A DNA stretch of 64,000 nucleotides from Streptomyces sp. CG1 (GCF_041080625.1 NZ_CP163518.1:8177501-8241500); one strand, 5' to 3'; positions 16,189-40,972 are shown, counted from the stretch's first letter. Notes: generated by a model not told the origin, from the letters alone. Program-made: numbers and translations.

Positions 16189-19100
16189 GTGACTGAACGT
16201 ATGGGTAAACTTCTTCCACTCCTCGCCGCTCAGTCGGGCATATGGGTTGCCGAGCAGATGGGCTCCGTCAGCCGGACGTACACGGTCAGCCAGTATGTGG
16301 AGGTCAACGGCCCGATCGAACTAGTCCTGTTCGAGCAGGCGATACATACCGTGCTCGCAGAGACCGAAGCCCTCCGCATACGGCTGACCGAAGTCGATGG
16401 AGACGTCCGACAGTTCGTCGCCGAGGAGATCGACTGGACCCTTTCAGTAGTCGATCTAAGCGCAGCCGCAGACCCACAGAGCGCTGCAGAGACGCAGATG
16501 CGGGAGGACTTGTCCGAAGCCTTCGACCTGACAAGTGGCCCGTTGTTTTCAACCCGGCTGTTCAAGGTCTCGGAGCAGCGCTTCCTCTGGTTCCAGCGAA
16601 TCCATCACATCGCACTAGATGGCTACAGCTCAGGTATGGTCGCCCAGCGGGTAGCGGAGGTGTACACGGCGCTTGTCGCAGGCGAACCGGTCAAGGAATC
16701 CGTCTTCGGGCCACTCGCACGTCTAGTAGAAGAGGATGCGGCCTACCAGAAGTCGAGTCAGCGTGAGCATGATCGCTCGTACTGGCTGAGGCGCCTACCG
16801 AACCCCATTTCCGCCGTGAGCCTTGCGGACGGCGCCGCGCCCGCGAAGGACGCGTCCCTGCGAGAGACAACGTATCTCCCGTCGGATGCTGTCGCGAAAC
16901 TCTGCGCAGCCGCCAACCTCGGATCATCGGCCTGGGCAGGTGTCGTCATCGCGCTGGCTGCCGCGTATCTGCACCGCCTTACCGGGGCGAATGACGTGAC
17001 CATCGCGCTGCCTGTGACAAGCAGGAGCACAGCCGTCCAGCGGCGTACCCCGGGCATGCTTTCGAACATACTGCCGCTGCACTTGACTGTGGGGCACACG
17101 AGCACCACGGCGGAACTGATCGCTCACGTATCGCAGGAAGCCAACAACGTCCTGCGCCGCCAACGTTATCGACAGGAAGACCTTCGCAAGGACCTCGCTT
17201 TGCCCAACGGCCAGCGCATCTTCGGGCCCGTGGTCAACGTCATGTCCTTCGACTCCGAACTCCACTTCGCGGGCCACAAGGGTGTGGTGCACCACCTCAC
17301 CAGCGGGCCCGTGGAAGACCTGGCCATAACAGCATACGGAGGATCTGGAACCGACGGCATACGCGTGGACTTCGACGCTAATCCCCTGTTGTACACGCAA
17401 GGTTCCCTGGCCGCGCACCAGCGTCGTTTCCTCCGGTTGTTGGAGCGGGCGGTTGGGTCGCCTGATGTTCCGGTGGGGCAGTTGGATGTTCTGGGTGGTT
17501 CGGAGCGTGAGCTGCTTGTCGGTGGGTGGAATGACACGGCTCGGGTGGTGCCGGATGTGGTGTTGCCGGTGTTGTTCGAGGAGCAGGTGGGTCGTTCGCC
17601 GGATGCGGTGGCGGTGGTCTTCGAGGGTGAGCGGGTTTCGTATGCGGAGCTGAATGCGCGGGCGAACCGGCTGGCGCGGGTCCTGGTCGGGCGTGGTGTG
17701 GGGCCTGAGTGTCTGGTGGCGGTGGCGTTGCCGCGGTCGGTGGATCTGGTTGTGGCGTTGCTGGCGGTGTTGAAGGCCGGTGGTGCGTATGTTCCGGTGG
17801 ATCCGGGTTATCCGGCGGACCGTATCGCTTACATGCTGGGTGATGCGGCTCCGACTGTGCTGCTGACGACGGGTGAGACGGCGGCTGTGCTGCCGGCCTC
17901 GGACAGGCCTGTGCTTTTGCTGGAGGACGTTGTCTGGCAGGAGCAGGCCGCGGGTGATCTGTCCGATGCGGAGCGTCTGGCCCCGTTGAGCGGTGCGAGT
18001 CCCGCGTATGTCATCTACACCTCCGGATCGACCGGCCGCCCCAAAGGCGTGGCAGTACCGCATGCGGGTGTGGTGAATCTGGTGTGCTGGGCGGCTGGGG
18101 AGTTCGGCGGGCGGGAGTTCTCGCGGGTGCTGGCGTCGACGTCGCTGAACTTCGACGTGTCGGTGTTCGAGATTTTCGGTCCGCTGGTGTGCGGCGGGAC
18201 TGTGGAGGTGGTCCGCGATCTGCTGGTCCTGGCGGATCACGGGCGTGCCCCCTGGTCCGGTGGCTTGATCAGTGCGGTGCCTTCGGCGCTTGCGCAGATC
18301 CTCGCCGCCGCGCCGGCGGGAGCGTCTCCGGCCGATGCGCGCACGGTGGTCGTGGCCGGGGAGGCCCTGACTGCTTCCACGGTGCAGGCTATCCGGCGGG
18401 CCTTGCCCGGTGCCCGGATCGCGAACATCTACGGGCCGACCGAAGCGACGGTCTACACCACGGCGTGGTTCAGTGAGGGGGCCGAGGAGCAGACTCCGCC
18501 CATCGGCGGGCCCATCACCAATGCCCGCGTCTACGTCCTGGATGGCGGTCTTCAGCCAGTGCCGGTTGGTGTCGCCGGCGAGTTGCACATCGCGGGTGCT
18601 GGTCTGGCGCGTGGTTATTTGAATCGGGCGGGGCTTACTGCGGAGCGGTTTGTTGCTGATCCGTTTGGTGTTCCGGGTTCTCGGATGTATCGGACGGGGG
18701 ATCTGGTCCGGTGGCGTGCGGATGGGAGTCTGGAGTATCTGGGGCGTGCTGATGACCAGGTGAAGGTTCGGGGTTTCCGGATCGAGCTGGGTGAGATCGA
18801 GGCTGTGCTGGCGGGTGATCCGCTGGTGGGGCAGGTCGCGGTGGTGGTGCGTGAGGACCGGCCGGGTGACAAGCGGCTGGTCGCCTATGTCACCGGTCTT
18901 GGTGATGCGCGTCCGGACACTGCGGTGCTGCGCGGTCTTGTCCAGGAGCGCCTTCCGGAGTACATGGTGCCGTCGGCGTTCGTGGTCCTGGACGCCTTGC
19001 CTCTGAACCCGAACGGGAAGCTGGACCGCAAGGCATTGCCTGCACCCGACTTCAGTGAAGCCAGTACCGGACGGGCTCCCCGCACACCACGCGAGGAGAT

Positions 19101-20840
19101 CCTGTGCAGCCTCTTTGCCGAAGTCCTCGGAGTCGACCACGTCACCATCGACGACAACTTCTTCGAACTCGGCGGGGATAGCATCCTTTCTATCCAAATG
19201 GTTGCGCGTGCGCGGCAGGCCGGTCTCCTGTTCACGCCGCAGGACATGTTCCGGGCAAAGAATGTCGAAGGTCTGGCCTCCATCGCTTCTACGACCGAAA
19301 CGGCTGATGCTTTCGAAGATCCGAACGCTGGTGTCGGAGATATCCCAGCCACGCCGATCATGCACTGGATGTGGGACCGGGCCGATCAGGTCGACCAGTT
19401 CTACCAGGCGATGGTCATCAGGACGCCCAAGGGCTTGTCCGTTGACCGGCTGACCAGGGCCTTGCAGTGCGTGACCGATCGCCACGACGTGCTTCGGCTT
19501 AGGGTGAAGCCTTCGACTTGCCCGGGTGCACCTGCGCTGGAGACACAGCCTCGAGGCAGCGTCGATGCCAAGTCCCGTCTCGAGTGGCTTGACGTGAGTG
19601 GCAGCGGTGAGAGCCAGATTCGTGACGTGGTCAAGGATGCCGTAGGTGAAACCGTTGCACAGCTGAGTCCGAGAGACGGTGTCGTCTTCGCTGTCAAATG
19701 GTTCGACGCTGGTCCTGAGCTGCCGGGTGCACTTCTCTGGGTGATTCATCACCTGTCCGTTGACGGAATTTCGTGGCGCATACTGACGGCCGACCTGGCC
19801 GCGGCGTGCTCTGCGGCGGAGTCTCTGGACGAGTCAGATCTCAGCGCTGTGTTGCCCCGGCCCACGACTTCGTTCCGTACGTGGGCGCGAGCTCTGGATG
19901 AGGCGGCCACGCGTCCAGAGGTGGTAGCTGGAATCGACCGATGGAACGAAATACTCGCTACGGCTGAACCGCCACTTGGGTCACGCCCTCTCGATCCTGC
20001 TGTGGATACGCTGAGGACTGTTCGCCATCTCACGGTGACGGTTCCTGAAGCGCAGACGGAGCACGTTCTCAAGACGATTCCGGCGGTCTACCACGCGACG
20101 ATCAACGACGTCCTCCTCACTGCCATGGCCGTGGCCGTGAGCGAGTGGAGGAAGGCCCGAGGCAAGGGTGACGGCAGCCGAGTTCTTATGGACCTCGAGG
20201 GGCACGGCCGCGAAGAGATTGCTGGAGACTTCGATCTCTCAGGGACGGTCGGCTGGTTCACAAGCTTGTATCCCGTTCGTCTCGACCCGGGGCCTCTCGA
20301 TATGGCCGAAGTCCGATCCGGGGGGCCAGGCGTTGGCCGTGCGCTGAAACAGATCAAGGAACAGCTGCGCAACCTCCCGGCGAACGGAGTTGGCTTCGGC
20401 CTGCTGCGATACCTCAACTCGCAGACCGCAGGCGTATTGTCCCGACAGCACACACCTCAAGTCGGGTTCAACTACCTGGGGCGGTTCGAAGCACTCACCG
20501 GGCTCGAAGGCGAGGACTGGAAACCTCTTTCCGGAATAGGACTGATGGCCGGCGGACACGGCGATATGGCAGCGGCTCACGCCATTGAAGTCGACGCGGT
20601 TACGGAAGACACCGCGAGTGGCCCCAAACTCATAGCAAGGTGGTCCTGGCTTGAAGCACTGTTCTCAGAGGGCGAGGTGCGCGATCTCGCCGAGAGATGG
20701 CTTGAGGTACTCCGATCTCTGGTGAGCCATGCACAGCATCCCGACGCGGGTGGTTACACGCCGTCTGACCTGTCGCTGGTAGCCCTATCTCAGGATGAGA
20801 TCGACGGGCTGGTAGATGACTTTGAATCTGAATTGGGGGA

Positions 20841-20847
<7 letters not shown>
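16189..20847 (+). CDS. NRPS subunit 1, module 1: C(starter)-A-T-E
   Basis: A 1552-residue synthetase. The C domain (about 5-430, H139-H140...D144 in HHIALDG) resembles starter domains that take an acyl group from a separate carrier protein, fitting the ACP at 11148. The A domain spans about 465-945. My reading of its pocket residues is D-V-F-S-V-A-I-V-Y-K, which matches no code I can name with confidence. The T domain has Ser998 in GGDS. An epimerase domain (about 1050-1530; H1187-H1188...D1192 in HHLSVDG) ends the chain, so residue 1 is released as the D-isomer. GTG 16189 has a GAGG site eight bases upstream. The A-T part (17434-19174) is almost identical in DNA to that of module 7. It overlaps subunit 2 by 7 bp. 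Confidence 0.93.
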
Positions 20848-31632
<10,785 letters not shown>

Positions 31633-31636
<4 letters not shown>

Positions 31637-34600
31637 CCGTCTCCATCGACGACACCGGAACCGGGTTCATCCTCACGACCCAGGCCACGGAACCTATCGA
31701 CCCGCAGCAAGTCTGCGCACTGCTGCATACCGCAGCCCACAGCATCGTCACCGCGCTCGAGGACGCCCCTGATGTTCCGGTGGGGCAGTTGGATGTTCTG
31801 GGTGGTTCGGAGCGTGAGCTGCTTGTCGGTGGGTGGAATGACACGGCTCGGGTGGTGCCGGATGTGGTGTTGCCGGTGTTGTTCGAGGAGCAGGTGGGTC
31901 GTTCGCCGGATGCGGTGGCGGTGGTCTTCGAGGGTGAGCGGGTTTCGTATGCGGAGCTGAATGCGCGGGCGAACCGGCTGGCGCGGGTCCTGGTCGGGCG
32001 TGGTGTGGGGCCTGAGTGTCTGGTGGCGGTGGCGTTGCCGCGGTCGGTGGATCTGGTTGTGGCGTTGCTGGCGGTGTTGAAGGCCGGTGGTGCGTATGTT
32101 CCGGTGGATCCGGGTTATCCGGCGGACCGTATCGCTTACATGCTGGGTGATGCGGCTCCGACTGTGCTGCTGACGACGGGTGAGACGGCGGCTGTGCTGC
32201 CGGCCTCGGACAGGCCTGTGCTTTTGCTGGAGGACGTTGTCTGGCAGGAGCAGGCCGCGGGTGATCTGTCCGATGCGGAGCGTCTGGCCCCGTTGAGCGG
32301 TGCGAGTCCCGCGTATGTCATCTACACCTCCGGATCGACCGGCCGCCCCAAAGGCGTGGCAGTACCGCACCGCAATGTCGTGCGCCTGATGCGGGAGACC
32401 GAGTACTGGTTCGGCTTCGGGCCCGAGGACACCTGGACCCTCTTCCACTCCTATGCTTTCGACTTCTCGGTATGGGAGCTGTGGGGGCCGTTGCTGTACG
32501 GCGGCAGGCTCGTCGTGGTTTCGTATGAGGTGTCGCGTTCGCCGCGGGACTTCCTGGCATTGCTGGCCGAGGAGCAGGTAACTGTCCTTAACCAGACCCC
32601 GTCGGCGTTCTACCAGCTGATGCAGGCCGACAGCGATGCTCCGGAGATCGGTGCGCGTTTGTCACTGCGCTACGTGATCTTCGGTGGTGAGGCGCTGGAC
32701 TTGGGTCGTCTCGAGGCCTGGTACAGCCGCCACGCGGATGATGCACCAACGCTGGTCAACATGTACGGCATCACCGAGACCACGGTCCACGTCACCTACA
32801 AGTCACTGGACCGCGAGTCGGCGCAGTGCAACAGCAACAGCCTTATCGGTGTGACCATTCCCGACCTGAAAGCCTATGTACTCGACAGCGGCATGAAGTT
32901 GGTGCCGCCAGGCGCAGCCGGTGAGTTGTATGTCGCGGGTGCTGGTCTGGCGCGTGGTTATTTGAATCGGGCGGGGCTTACTGCGGAGCGGTTTGTTGCT
33001 GATCCGTTTGGTGTTCCGGGTTCTCGGATGTATCGGACGGGGGATCTGGTCCGGTGGCGTGCGGATGGGAGTCTGGAGTATCTGGGGCGTGCTGATGACC
33101 AGGTGAAGGTTCGGGGTTTCCGGATCGAGCTGGGTGAGATCGAGGCTGTGCTGGCGGGTGATCCGCTGGTGGGGCAGGTCGCGGTGGTGGTGCGTGAGGA
33201 CCGGCCGGGTGACAAGCGGCTGGTCGCCTATGTCACCGGTCTTGGTGATGCGCGTCCGGACACTGCGGTGCTGCGCGGTCTTGTCCAGGAGCGCCTTCCG
33301 GAGTACATGGTGCCGTCGGCGTTCGTGGTGCTGGATGTGTTGCCGTTGACGCCGAACGGGAAGCTGGACCGCAAGGCATTGCCGGCACCGGACTTCAGTG
33401 AAGCCAGTACCGGACGGGCTCCCCGCACACCACGCGAGGAGATCCTGTGCAGCCTCTTTGCCGAAGTCCTCGGAGTCGACCACGTCACCATCGACGACAA
33501 CTTCTTCGAGTTGGGTGGGCATTCGCTGCTGGCGGTGTCGTTGGTGGAGCGGCTGCGGGAGAAGGGTTTTCCGGTAGAGGTGCGGGCTCTGTTCGCCTCG
33601 CCGACGGTCGCGGGTCTTGCTGCTGCGGCTGACAGCACCGCGGTGGTGGTGCCGCCGAATCTCATTCCGGCGGACGCGCAGGAGATCACCGCGGATATGC
33701 TTCCGCTGCTCGAGCTGAGTGCGGCGGACGTTGAGCGGATCGTGGCCATGGTTCCGGGTGGTGCCGGTAATGTGGCGGACGTTTATCCTCTCTCGCCGCT
33801 GCAGGAAGGTATCTTCTTCCATTATCTGATGTCTGCCGGACAGGGCAATGATGTCTATGTCCTGCCGACTGTGCTGCGCTTTAGTGGCCGGCAGCGTCTG
33901 GATGAGTTCCTGGGCGCGCTGCAGGATGTCGTGGACCGTCATGACATTCTGCGTACGGCGATTTTGTGGGAGGGCCTTCCGGAGCCTGTTCAGGTTGTCC
34001 AGCGTAAGGCGGTCGTTGCGGTCGAAGAGGTCACGTTGCCTGCCGGCACGGTTGATCCGGCGGCGGAACTGATTGCCACGCGCAACTCGCCGATCGATAT
34101 CCGCCGGGCTCCGCTACTGCGAGTCCAGATCGCTCGTGAGCCGGGCGGGCAGCGCTGGCTGGCGTTGGTGCAGACCCACCACATCGCACAGGACCACACC
34201 GCACTCGAAGTTGTCTCGGACGAAGTTCGGATGATCTTGAGCGGTTCGAGTCGACAGTTGCCGGTTCCGCTTCCGTACCGCAACTATGTGGCGCAGGCTC
34301 GTCTTGGGGTGCCTCGGGAGGAGCATGAGCGGTACTTTGCTGAGCTTCTGGGGGATGTCACCGAGCCGACTGCGCCGTTCGGGCAGCTTGATGTTCACAC
34401 GGACGCGGCGACGCGGATCGTCCAGGCCGAGTTGCCGGTGGATCCCGAGTTGGCGGGGCGGCTTCGCAGTTGTGCGCGTGTGCTCGGGGTGAGTACTGCC
34501 ACCTTGTTCCATCTCGCGTGGGCACGCGTGGTGGCTGCGACTGCAGCCCGTGAAGACGTGGTGTTTGGCACCGTGTTGTTCGGTCGCATGGATGCGGGCG

Positions 34601-37600
34601 TGGGAGCCGACCGAGTACCTGGTCTGTTCATCAACACTCTGCCGGTCAGGGTCCGCAGCCACGGCATGGCGGTCGCAGAGGCTGTCCGTGAGATGCAGGA
34701 GCAGCTGGCCGGCCTGCTCCGGCACGAGCACGCACCGCTGGCACTTGCCCAGCAGGCCAGTGGTCTGCCAGCTCAAGCACCTCTGTTCACCTCCCTTCTC
34801 AACTACCGTCACAGCCCGGGAGCCGACCAGCAGCACAACACGGGCATCGATGGTGTTGAACTTCTGCGCAGCGAAGAGCGCACCAACTACCCCCTGACCG
34901 TCTCCATCGACGACACCGGAACCGGGTTCATCCTCACGACCCAGGCCACGGAACCTATCGACCCGCAGCAAGTCTGCGCACTGCTGCATACCGCAGCCCA
35001 CAGCATCGTCACCGCGCTCGAGGACGCCCCTGATGTTCCGGTGGGGCAGTTGGATGTTCTGGGTGGTTCGGAGCGTGAGCTGCTTGTCGGTGGGTGGAAT
35101 GACACGGCTCGGGTGGTGCCGGATGTGGTGTTGCCGGTGTTGTTCGAGGAGCAGGTGGGTCGTTCGCCGGATGCGGTGGCGGTGGTCTTCGAGGGTGAGC
35201 GGGTTTCGTATGCGGAGCTGAATGCGCGGGCGAACCGGCTGGCGCGGGTCCTGGTCGGGCGTGGTGTGGGGCCTGAGTGTCTGGTGGCGGTGGCGTTGCC
35301 GCGGTCGGTGGATCTGGTTGTGGCGTTGCTGGCGGTGTTGAAGGCCGGTGGTGCGTATGTTCCGGTGGATCCGGGTTATCCGGCGGACCGTATCGCTTAC
35401 ATGCTGGGTGATGCGGCTCCGACTGTGCTGCTGACGACGGGTGAGACGGCGGCTGTGCTGCCGGCCTCGGACAGGCCTGTGCTTTTGCTGGAGGACGTTG
35501 TCTGGCAGGAGCAGGCCGCGGGTGATCTGTCCGATGCGGAGCGTCTGGCCCCGTTGAGCGGTGCGAGTCCCGCGTATGTCATCTACACCTCCGGATCGAC
35601 CGGCCGCCCCAAAGGCGTGGCAGTACCGCACCGCAATGTCGTGCGCCTGATGCGGGAGACCGAGTACTGGTTCGGCTTCGGGCCCGAGGACACCTGGACC
35701 CTCTTCCACTCCTATGCTTTCGACTTCTCGGTATGGGAGCTGTGGGGGCCGTTGCTGTACGGCGGCAGGCTCGTCGTGGTTTCGTATGAGGTGTCGCGTT
35801 CGCCGCGGGACTTCCTGGCATTGCTGGCCGAGGAGCAGGTAACTGTCCTTAACCAGACCCCGTCGGCGTTCTACCAGCTGATGCAGGCCGACAGCGATGC
35901 TCCGGAGATCGGTGCGCGTTTGTCACTGCGCTACGTGATCTTCGGTGGTGAGGCGCTGGACTTGGGTCGTCTCGAGGCCTGGTACAGCCGCCACGCGGAT
36001 GATGCACCAACGCTGGTCAACATGTACGGCATCACCGAGACCACGGTCCACGTCACCTACAAGTCACTGGACCGCGAGTCGGCGCAGTGCAACAGCAACA
36101 GCCTTATCGGTGTGACCATTCCCGACCTGAAAGCCTATGTACTCGACAGCGGCATGAAGTTGGTGCCGCCAGGCGCAGCCGGTGAGTTGTATGTCGCGGG
36201 TGCTGGTCTGGCGCGTGGTTATTTGAATCGGGCGGGGCTTACTGCGGAGCGGTTTGTTGCTGATCCGTTTGGTGTTCCGGGTTCTCGGATGTATCGGACG
36301 GGGGATCTGGTCCGGTGGCGTGCGGATGGGAGTCTGGAGTATCTGGGGCGTGCTGATGACCAGGTGAAGGTTCGGGGTTTCCGGATCGAGCTGGGTGAGA
36401 TCGAGGCTGTGCTGGCGGGTGATCCGCTGGTGGGGCAGGTCGCGGTGGTGGTGCGTGAGGACCGGCCGGGTGACAAGCGGCTGGTCGCCTATGTCACCGC
36501 TGACAGTGTTGTTGCGCCGGATGTTGTGGTGTTGCGGGAGCGTGCGGTGGAGCGGCTTCCGGAGTACATGGTGCCGTCGGCGTTCGTGGTGCTGGATGTG
36601 TTGCCGTTGACGCCGAACGGGAAGCTGGACCGCAAGGCATTGCCGGCACCTGAGTTCGTGGAGGCTGGTGCTGGGCGGGCGCCGCGGACGCCTGAAGAGG
36701 AAGCCCTGTGTGGGGTGTTCGCGGAAGTCCTCGGCTTGGAGAAGGTCAGCATTGATGACAACTTCTTCGAGTTGGGTGGGCATTCGCTGCTGGCGACGCG
36801 TGTGATCAGTCGTGTGCGGTCGGTCCTGGGTGTTGAGTTGGCGATCAGGACGTTGTTCGAGGTTCCGACGGTGGCTGGGCTGGCTGATCGGCTTGGTGGG
36901 GATACCGGGTCGGTGCCGCGTGTGGCGTTGCGGCCGGTGGTTCGGCCGCAGAGGGTCCCGGTGTCGTTTGCGCAGCGTCGTTTGTGGTTCTTGGGCCGGT
37001 TGGAGGGTCCGAGCGCGACGTACAACATTCCGTTTGTGGTGCGGCTTTCCGGCGGGCTTGATGTGGAGGCGCTGCGGGCGGCGTTCGGGGATGTTGTCGG
37101 GCGGCACGAGAGTCTGCGGACGGTGTTTCCGGAGGTGGACGGCGAGCCGTACCAGCGTGTTCTGGAGCCTGCCGAGGCTGCGTCGGTGCTGAGTGTGGTG
37201 GACAGCAGCGCGGAGGCGGTGGCTTCCGATGTCGCGTCGGCTTCCCGGTGGGTTTTCGATCTGACCAGTGAGCTGCCGGTTCGTGCGTGGCTGTTCAGGG
37301 TGGCTCCTGAGGAGCATGTGCTGCTGGCGGTGGTCCACCACATTGCCGGGGACGGATGGTCGATGGGGCCGCTGGCACGTGATGTCGCGGCAGCTTATGC
37401 GGCGCGGCGCGCGGGTCAGGCGCCTGACTGGGAAGAGCTTCCGGTCCAGTATGCGGATTACACGCTCTGGCAGCGTGAGGTGCTGGGCAGTGAGGAGGAG
37501 CCGGGCAGTGTGATCTCTCGGCAGCTGGAGTACTGGAAGCAGGCGCTGGCCGGTCTTCCCGATCAGCTGGAGCTGCCTTTCGACCGGCCTCGTCAGCCGG

Positions 37601-40600
37601 TTTCCTCCTACCAGGGCGCCACGGTCGGTGTTCGGATCAGCCCGGTGGTGCATCAGCGTCTGGCTGCTCTGGCACGTACTCGCCAGGCGAGTGTGTTCAT
37701 GGCTGTCCAGGCCGGTATCGCTGCTTTGCTGAACCGGCTCGGTGCCGGAACCGACATCCCGATCGGTTCTCCCATCGCCGGCCGTACTGATGAGGCCCTC
37801 GAGGATCTCATCGGGTTCTTCGTCAACACGCTCGTGCTGCGTACCGATGTTTCTGGCCGGCCGACGTTCGCCGAGCTGCTGGACCGGGTGCGTGCCACCG
37901 ACCTGGCTGCTTACGAGCACCAGGACCTGCCGTTCGAGCGACTGGTCGAGGTCGTCAATCCCGCCCGGTCCATGGCACGCCATCCACTGTTCCAGGTCAT
38001 GCTGGCTTTCCAGACCGCTGCCGGGATGGAACTGGACATGCCGGGTGTGGACACCACGGTCGAGCCCGTCGACGCCGGCACGGCCAAGTTCGACCTGTCC
38101 TTCAGCCTGACCGAACACTTCACCGGTGACGGTGTGGCTGAGGGCATCACCGGAACCCTGGAGTACGCCACCGATCTGTTTGATCGGGCGACTGTTGAGG
38201 GGATCGTCGAGCGTCTGGTCCGGTTGTTGGAGCGGGCGGTTGGGTCGCCTGATGTTCCGGTGGGGCAGTTGGATGTTCTGGGTGGTTCGGAGCGTGAGCT
38301 GCTTGTCGGTGGGTGGAATGACACGGCTCGGGTGGTGCCGGATGTGGTGTTGCCGGTGTTGTTCGAGGAGCAGGTGGGTCGTTCGCCGGATGCGGTGGCG
38401 GTGGTCTTCGAGGGTGAGCGGGTTTCGTATGCGGAGCTGAATGCGCGGGCGAACCGGCTGGCGCGGGTCCTGGTCGGGCGTGGTGTGGGGCCTGAGTGTC
38501 TGGTGGCGGTGGCGTTGCCGCGGTCGGTGGATCTGGTTGTGGCGTTGCTGGCGGTGTTGAAGGCCGGTGGTGCGTATGTTCCGGTGGATCCGGGTTATCC
38601 GGCGGACCGTATCGCTTACATGCTGGGTGATGCGGCTCCGACTGTGCTGCTGACGACGGGTGAGACGGCGGCTGTGCTGCCGGCCTCGGACAGGCCTGTG
38701 CTTTTGCTGGAGGACGTTGTCTGGCAGGAGCAGGCCGCGGGTGATCTGTCCGATGCGGAGCGTCTGGCCCCGTTGAGCGGTGCGAGTCCCGCGTATGTCA
38801 TCTACACCTCCGGATCGACCGGCCGCCCCAAAGGCGTGGCAGTACCGCATGCGGGTGTGGTGAATCTGGTGTGCTGGGCGGCTGGGGAGTTCGGCGGGCG
38901 GGAGTTCTCGCGGGTGCTGGCGTCGACGTCGCTGAACTTCGACGTGTCGGTGTTCGAGATTTTCGGTCCGCTGGTGTGCGGCGGGACTGTGGAGGTGGTC
39001 CGCGATCTGCTGGTCCTGGCGGATCACGGGCGTGCCCCCTGGTCCGGTGGCTTGATCAGTGCGGTGCCTTCGGCGCTTGCGCAGATCCTCGCCGCCGCGC
39101 CGGCGGGAGCGTCTCCGGCCGATGCGCGCACGGTGGTCGTGGCCGGGGAGGCCCTGACTGCTTCCACGGTGCAGGCTATCCGGCGGGCCTTGCCCGGTGC
39201 CCGGATCGCGAACATCTACGGGCCGACCGAAGCGACGGTCTACACCACGGCGTGGTTCAGTGAGGGGGCCGAGGAGCAGACTCCGCCCATCGGCGGGCCC
39301 ATCACCAATGCCCGCGTCTACGTCCTGGATGGCGGTCTTCAGCCAGTGCCGGTTGGTGTCGCCGGCGAGTTGCACATCGCGGGTGCTGGTCTGGCGCGTG
39401 GTTATTTGAATCGGGCGGGGCTTACTGCGGAGCGGTTTGTTGCTGATCCGTTTGGTGTTCCGGGTTCTCGGATGTATCGGACGGGGGATCTGGTCCGGTG
39501 GCGTGCGGATGGGAGTCTGGAGTATCTGGGGCGTGCTGATGACCAGGTGAAGGTTCGGGGCGTCCGGATCGAGCTGGGTGAGATCGAGGCTGTGCTGGCG
39601 GGTGATCCGCTGGTGGGGCAGGTCGCGGTGGTGGTGCGTGAGGACCGGCCGGGTGACAAGCGGCTGGTCGCCTATGTCACCGGTCTTGGTGATGCGCGTC
39701 CGGACACTGCGGTGCTGCGCGGTCTTGTCCAGGAGCGCCTTCCGGAGTACATGGTGCCGTCGGCGTTCGTGGTCCTGGACGCCTTGCCTCTGAACCCGAA
39801 CGGGAAGCTGGACCGCAAGGCATTGCCTGCACCCGACTTCAGTGAAGCCAGTACCGGACGGGCTCCCCGCACACCACGCGAGGAGATCCTGTGCAGCCTC
39901 TTTGCCGAAGTCCTCGGAGTCGACCACGTCACCATCGACGACAACTTCTTCGAACTCGGCGGCCACTCGCTCTTGGCGACGCGCCTGGTCGCCCGCATCA
40001 GAGCCGTGCTCGGTATCGATTCGACCATCAAGACGCTTTTCGAAGCCCCAACGGTGGTGGGCTTGGCGGCCCGGCTGGGCTCTGACGATCCAGACGACGC
40101 ATTGAAGATGCTGCTCCCTCTGAGGGAGAGCGGCACTCAGAGTCCTCTGTTCTGCGTGCATCCGGCAGGCTCGATCAGCTGGTGCTATGCCGGGATTGTT
40201 CCATTCATCGGAGAGGAGCACCCGATCTACGGCCTGCAAGCCAAGGGGCTGCTCCAGCCCGACGACCTGCCTGCGTCTCCGGCAGCCATGGCTGCCGAAT
40301 ACCTTGAACAGGTCTGTGCAGTCCAACCCGCTGGCCCCTACTACCTGATGGGTTGGTCGTTCGGCGGGAGCATCGCTTATGAAATGGCGGTTCAGCTCGA
40401 AGAGCGCGGAGAGGAAGTAGGCGTGTTGGCTCTACTCGACGCCCCGGCGCACGTGGACGGACCATCTGATCCCGATGGTGTCGAACGCCATGTTCTTGGC
40501 TTGCTTCTACAAAGCATGGGACACACGACGGAGAACCTTCCCGTCGGATCGCTCGACCGAGAGAATGCGCTTGACTTCCTTCGTCAGGCCTACCCGGACT

Positions 40601-40914
40601 GGGCGCAGGCTGAGGAGGCCCGAGTGAACGCATTCGTCGATTCGGCGATTCACAGCGACCAGCTACTGCGTGAATTCAAGCCTCGCCGGTACACGGGATC
40701 TGTTCTCTTCTTCTCCGCGAGGCCCGCAGACGGGGAGAAGCCGAAGATCGAGGCGTGGCGCGAGCTCGTGGAGGGTGGCATCACGGAGGTGTTCGTCGAC
40801 TGCGAGCACGACGACATGATGCAAGGTGAACCTCGTGAGTTCATCGCTAGGTCCGTCGCAAATGCGCTGCGCTCGACCGCGCGTACAAGCCCGAATGACG
40901 ATTCGCGCACGTGA
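31633..40914 (+). CDS. NRPS subunit 3, 3' part: end of C5, A(Thr)-T-C-A(Thr)-T-C-A-T-TE
   Basis: Continuation of subunit 3 after the one-base loss, numbered here as if repaired. A5 and A6 both read D-F-W-N-I-G-M-V-H-K, the threonine code. T5 Ser2109; C6 has HHIAQDH (H2327-H2328); T6 Ser3196; C7 is ordinary (HHIAGDG, H3380-H3381). A7 has the same unassigned code as A1 but Val4122 where the others have Phe in R-G-F-R-I-E. T7 Ser4257. The C-terminal type I thioesterase has G-W-S-F-G-G with Ser4387 and a late H-D-D-M; it releases the chain by hydrolysis or cyclisation. No ribosome site precedes the first ATG/GTG codons after the break (about 31780), so independent translation seems unlikely. Confidence 0.9.
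33496..36499 (+). repeat. ~3.0-kb tandem repeat unit 2 (T5-C6-A6)
   Basis: Second copy of the T-C-A unit, giving two consecutive threonine modules. This copy has the intact reading frame and lacks the 42-bp insertion. Confidence 0.85.
36964..38847 (+). repeat. 1.88-kb repeat (module 7 copy)
   Basis: Third copy of the C plus A-front block. From 38221 it continues as a near-perfect copy of module 1 (17434-19174), ending just after G-G in the T-domain signature. Confidence 0.85.
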
Positions 40915-40933
40915 GTGACTGAAGCAGGGAAAG

Positions 40934-40972
40934 CCGGTCCGCACTCGCCTCCTGGGGCGGGTGCGGACCCGG
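40934..40972 (+). terminator. Strong hairpin after the NRPS operon
   Basis: A 14-16-bp stem (GGTCCGCACTCGCC pairing with GGCGGGTGCGGACC, one mismatch) and a 6-base loop, 20 bp after the thioesterase-domain stop and 68 bp before the SARP start. It probably ends or weakens NRPS transcription ahead of the regulator. Confidence 0.7.

Noticed and set aside
31780..40914. A separate fourth NRPS gene starting at 31780
   Set aside because: It would begin in the C-A linker with no ribosome site. Adding one C at about 31630 gives a single unbroken subunit matching the neighbouring repeat copy.
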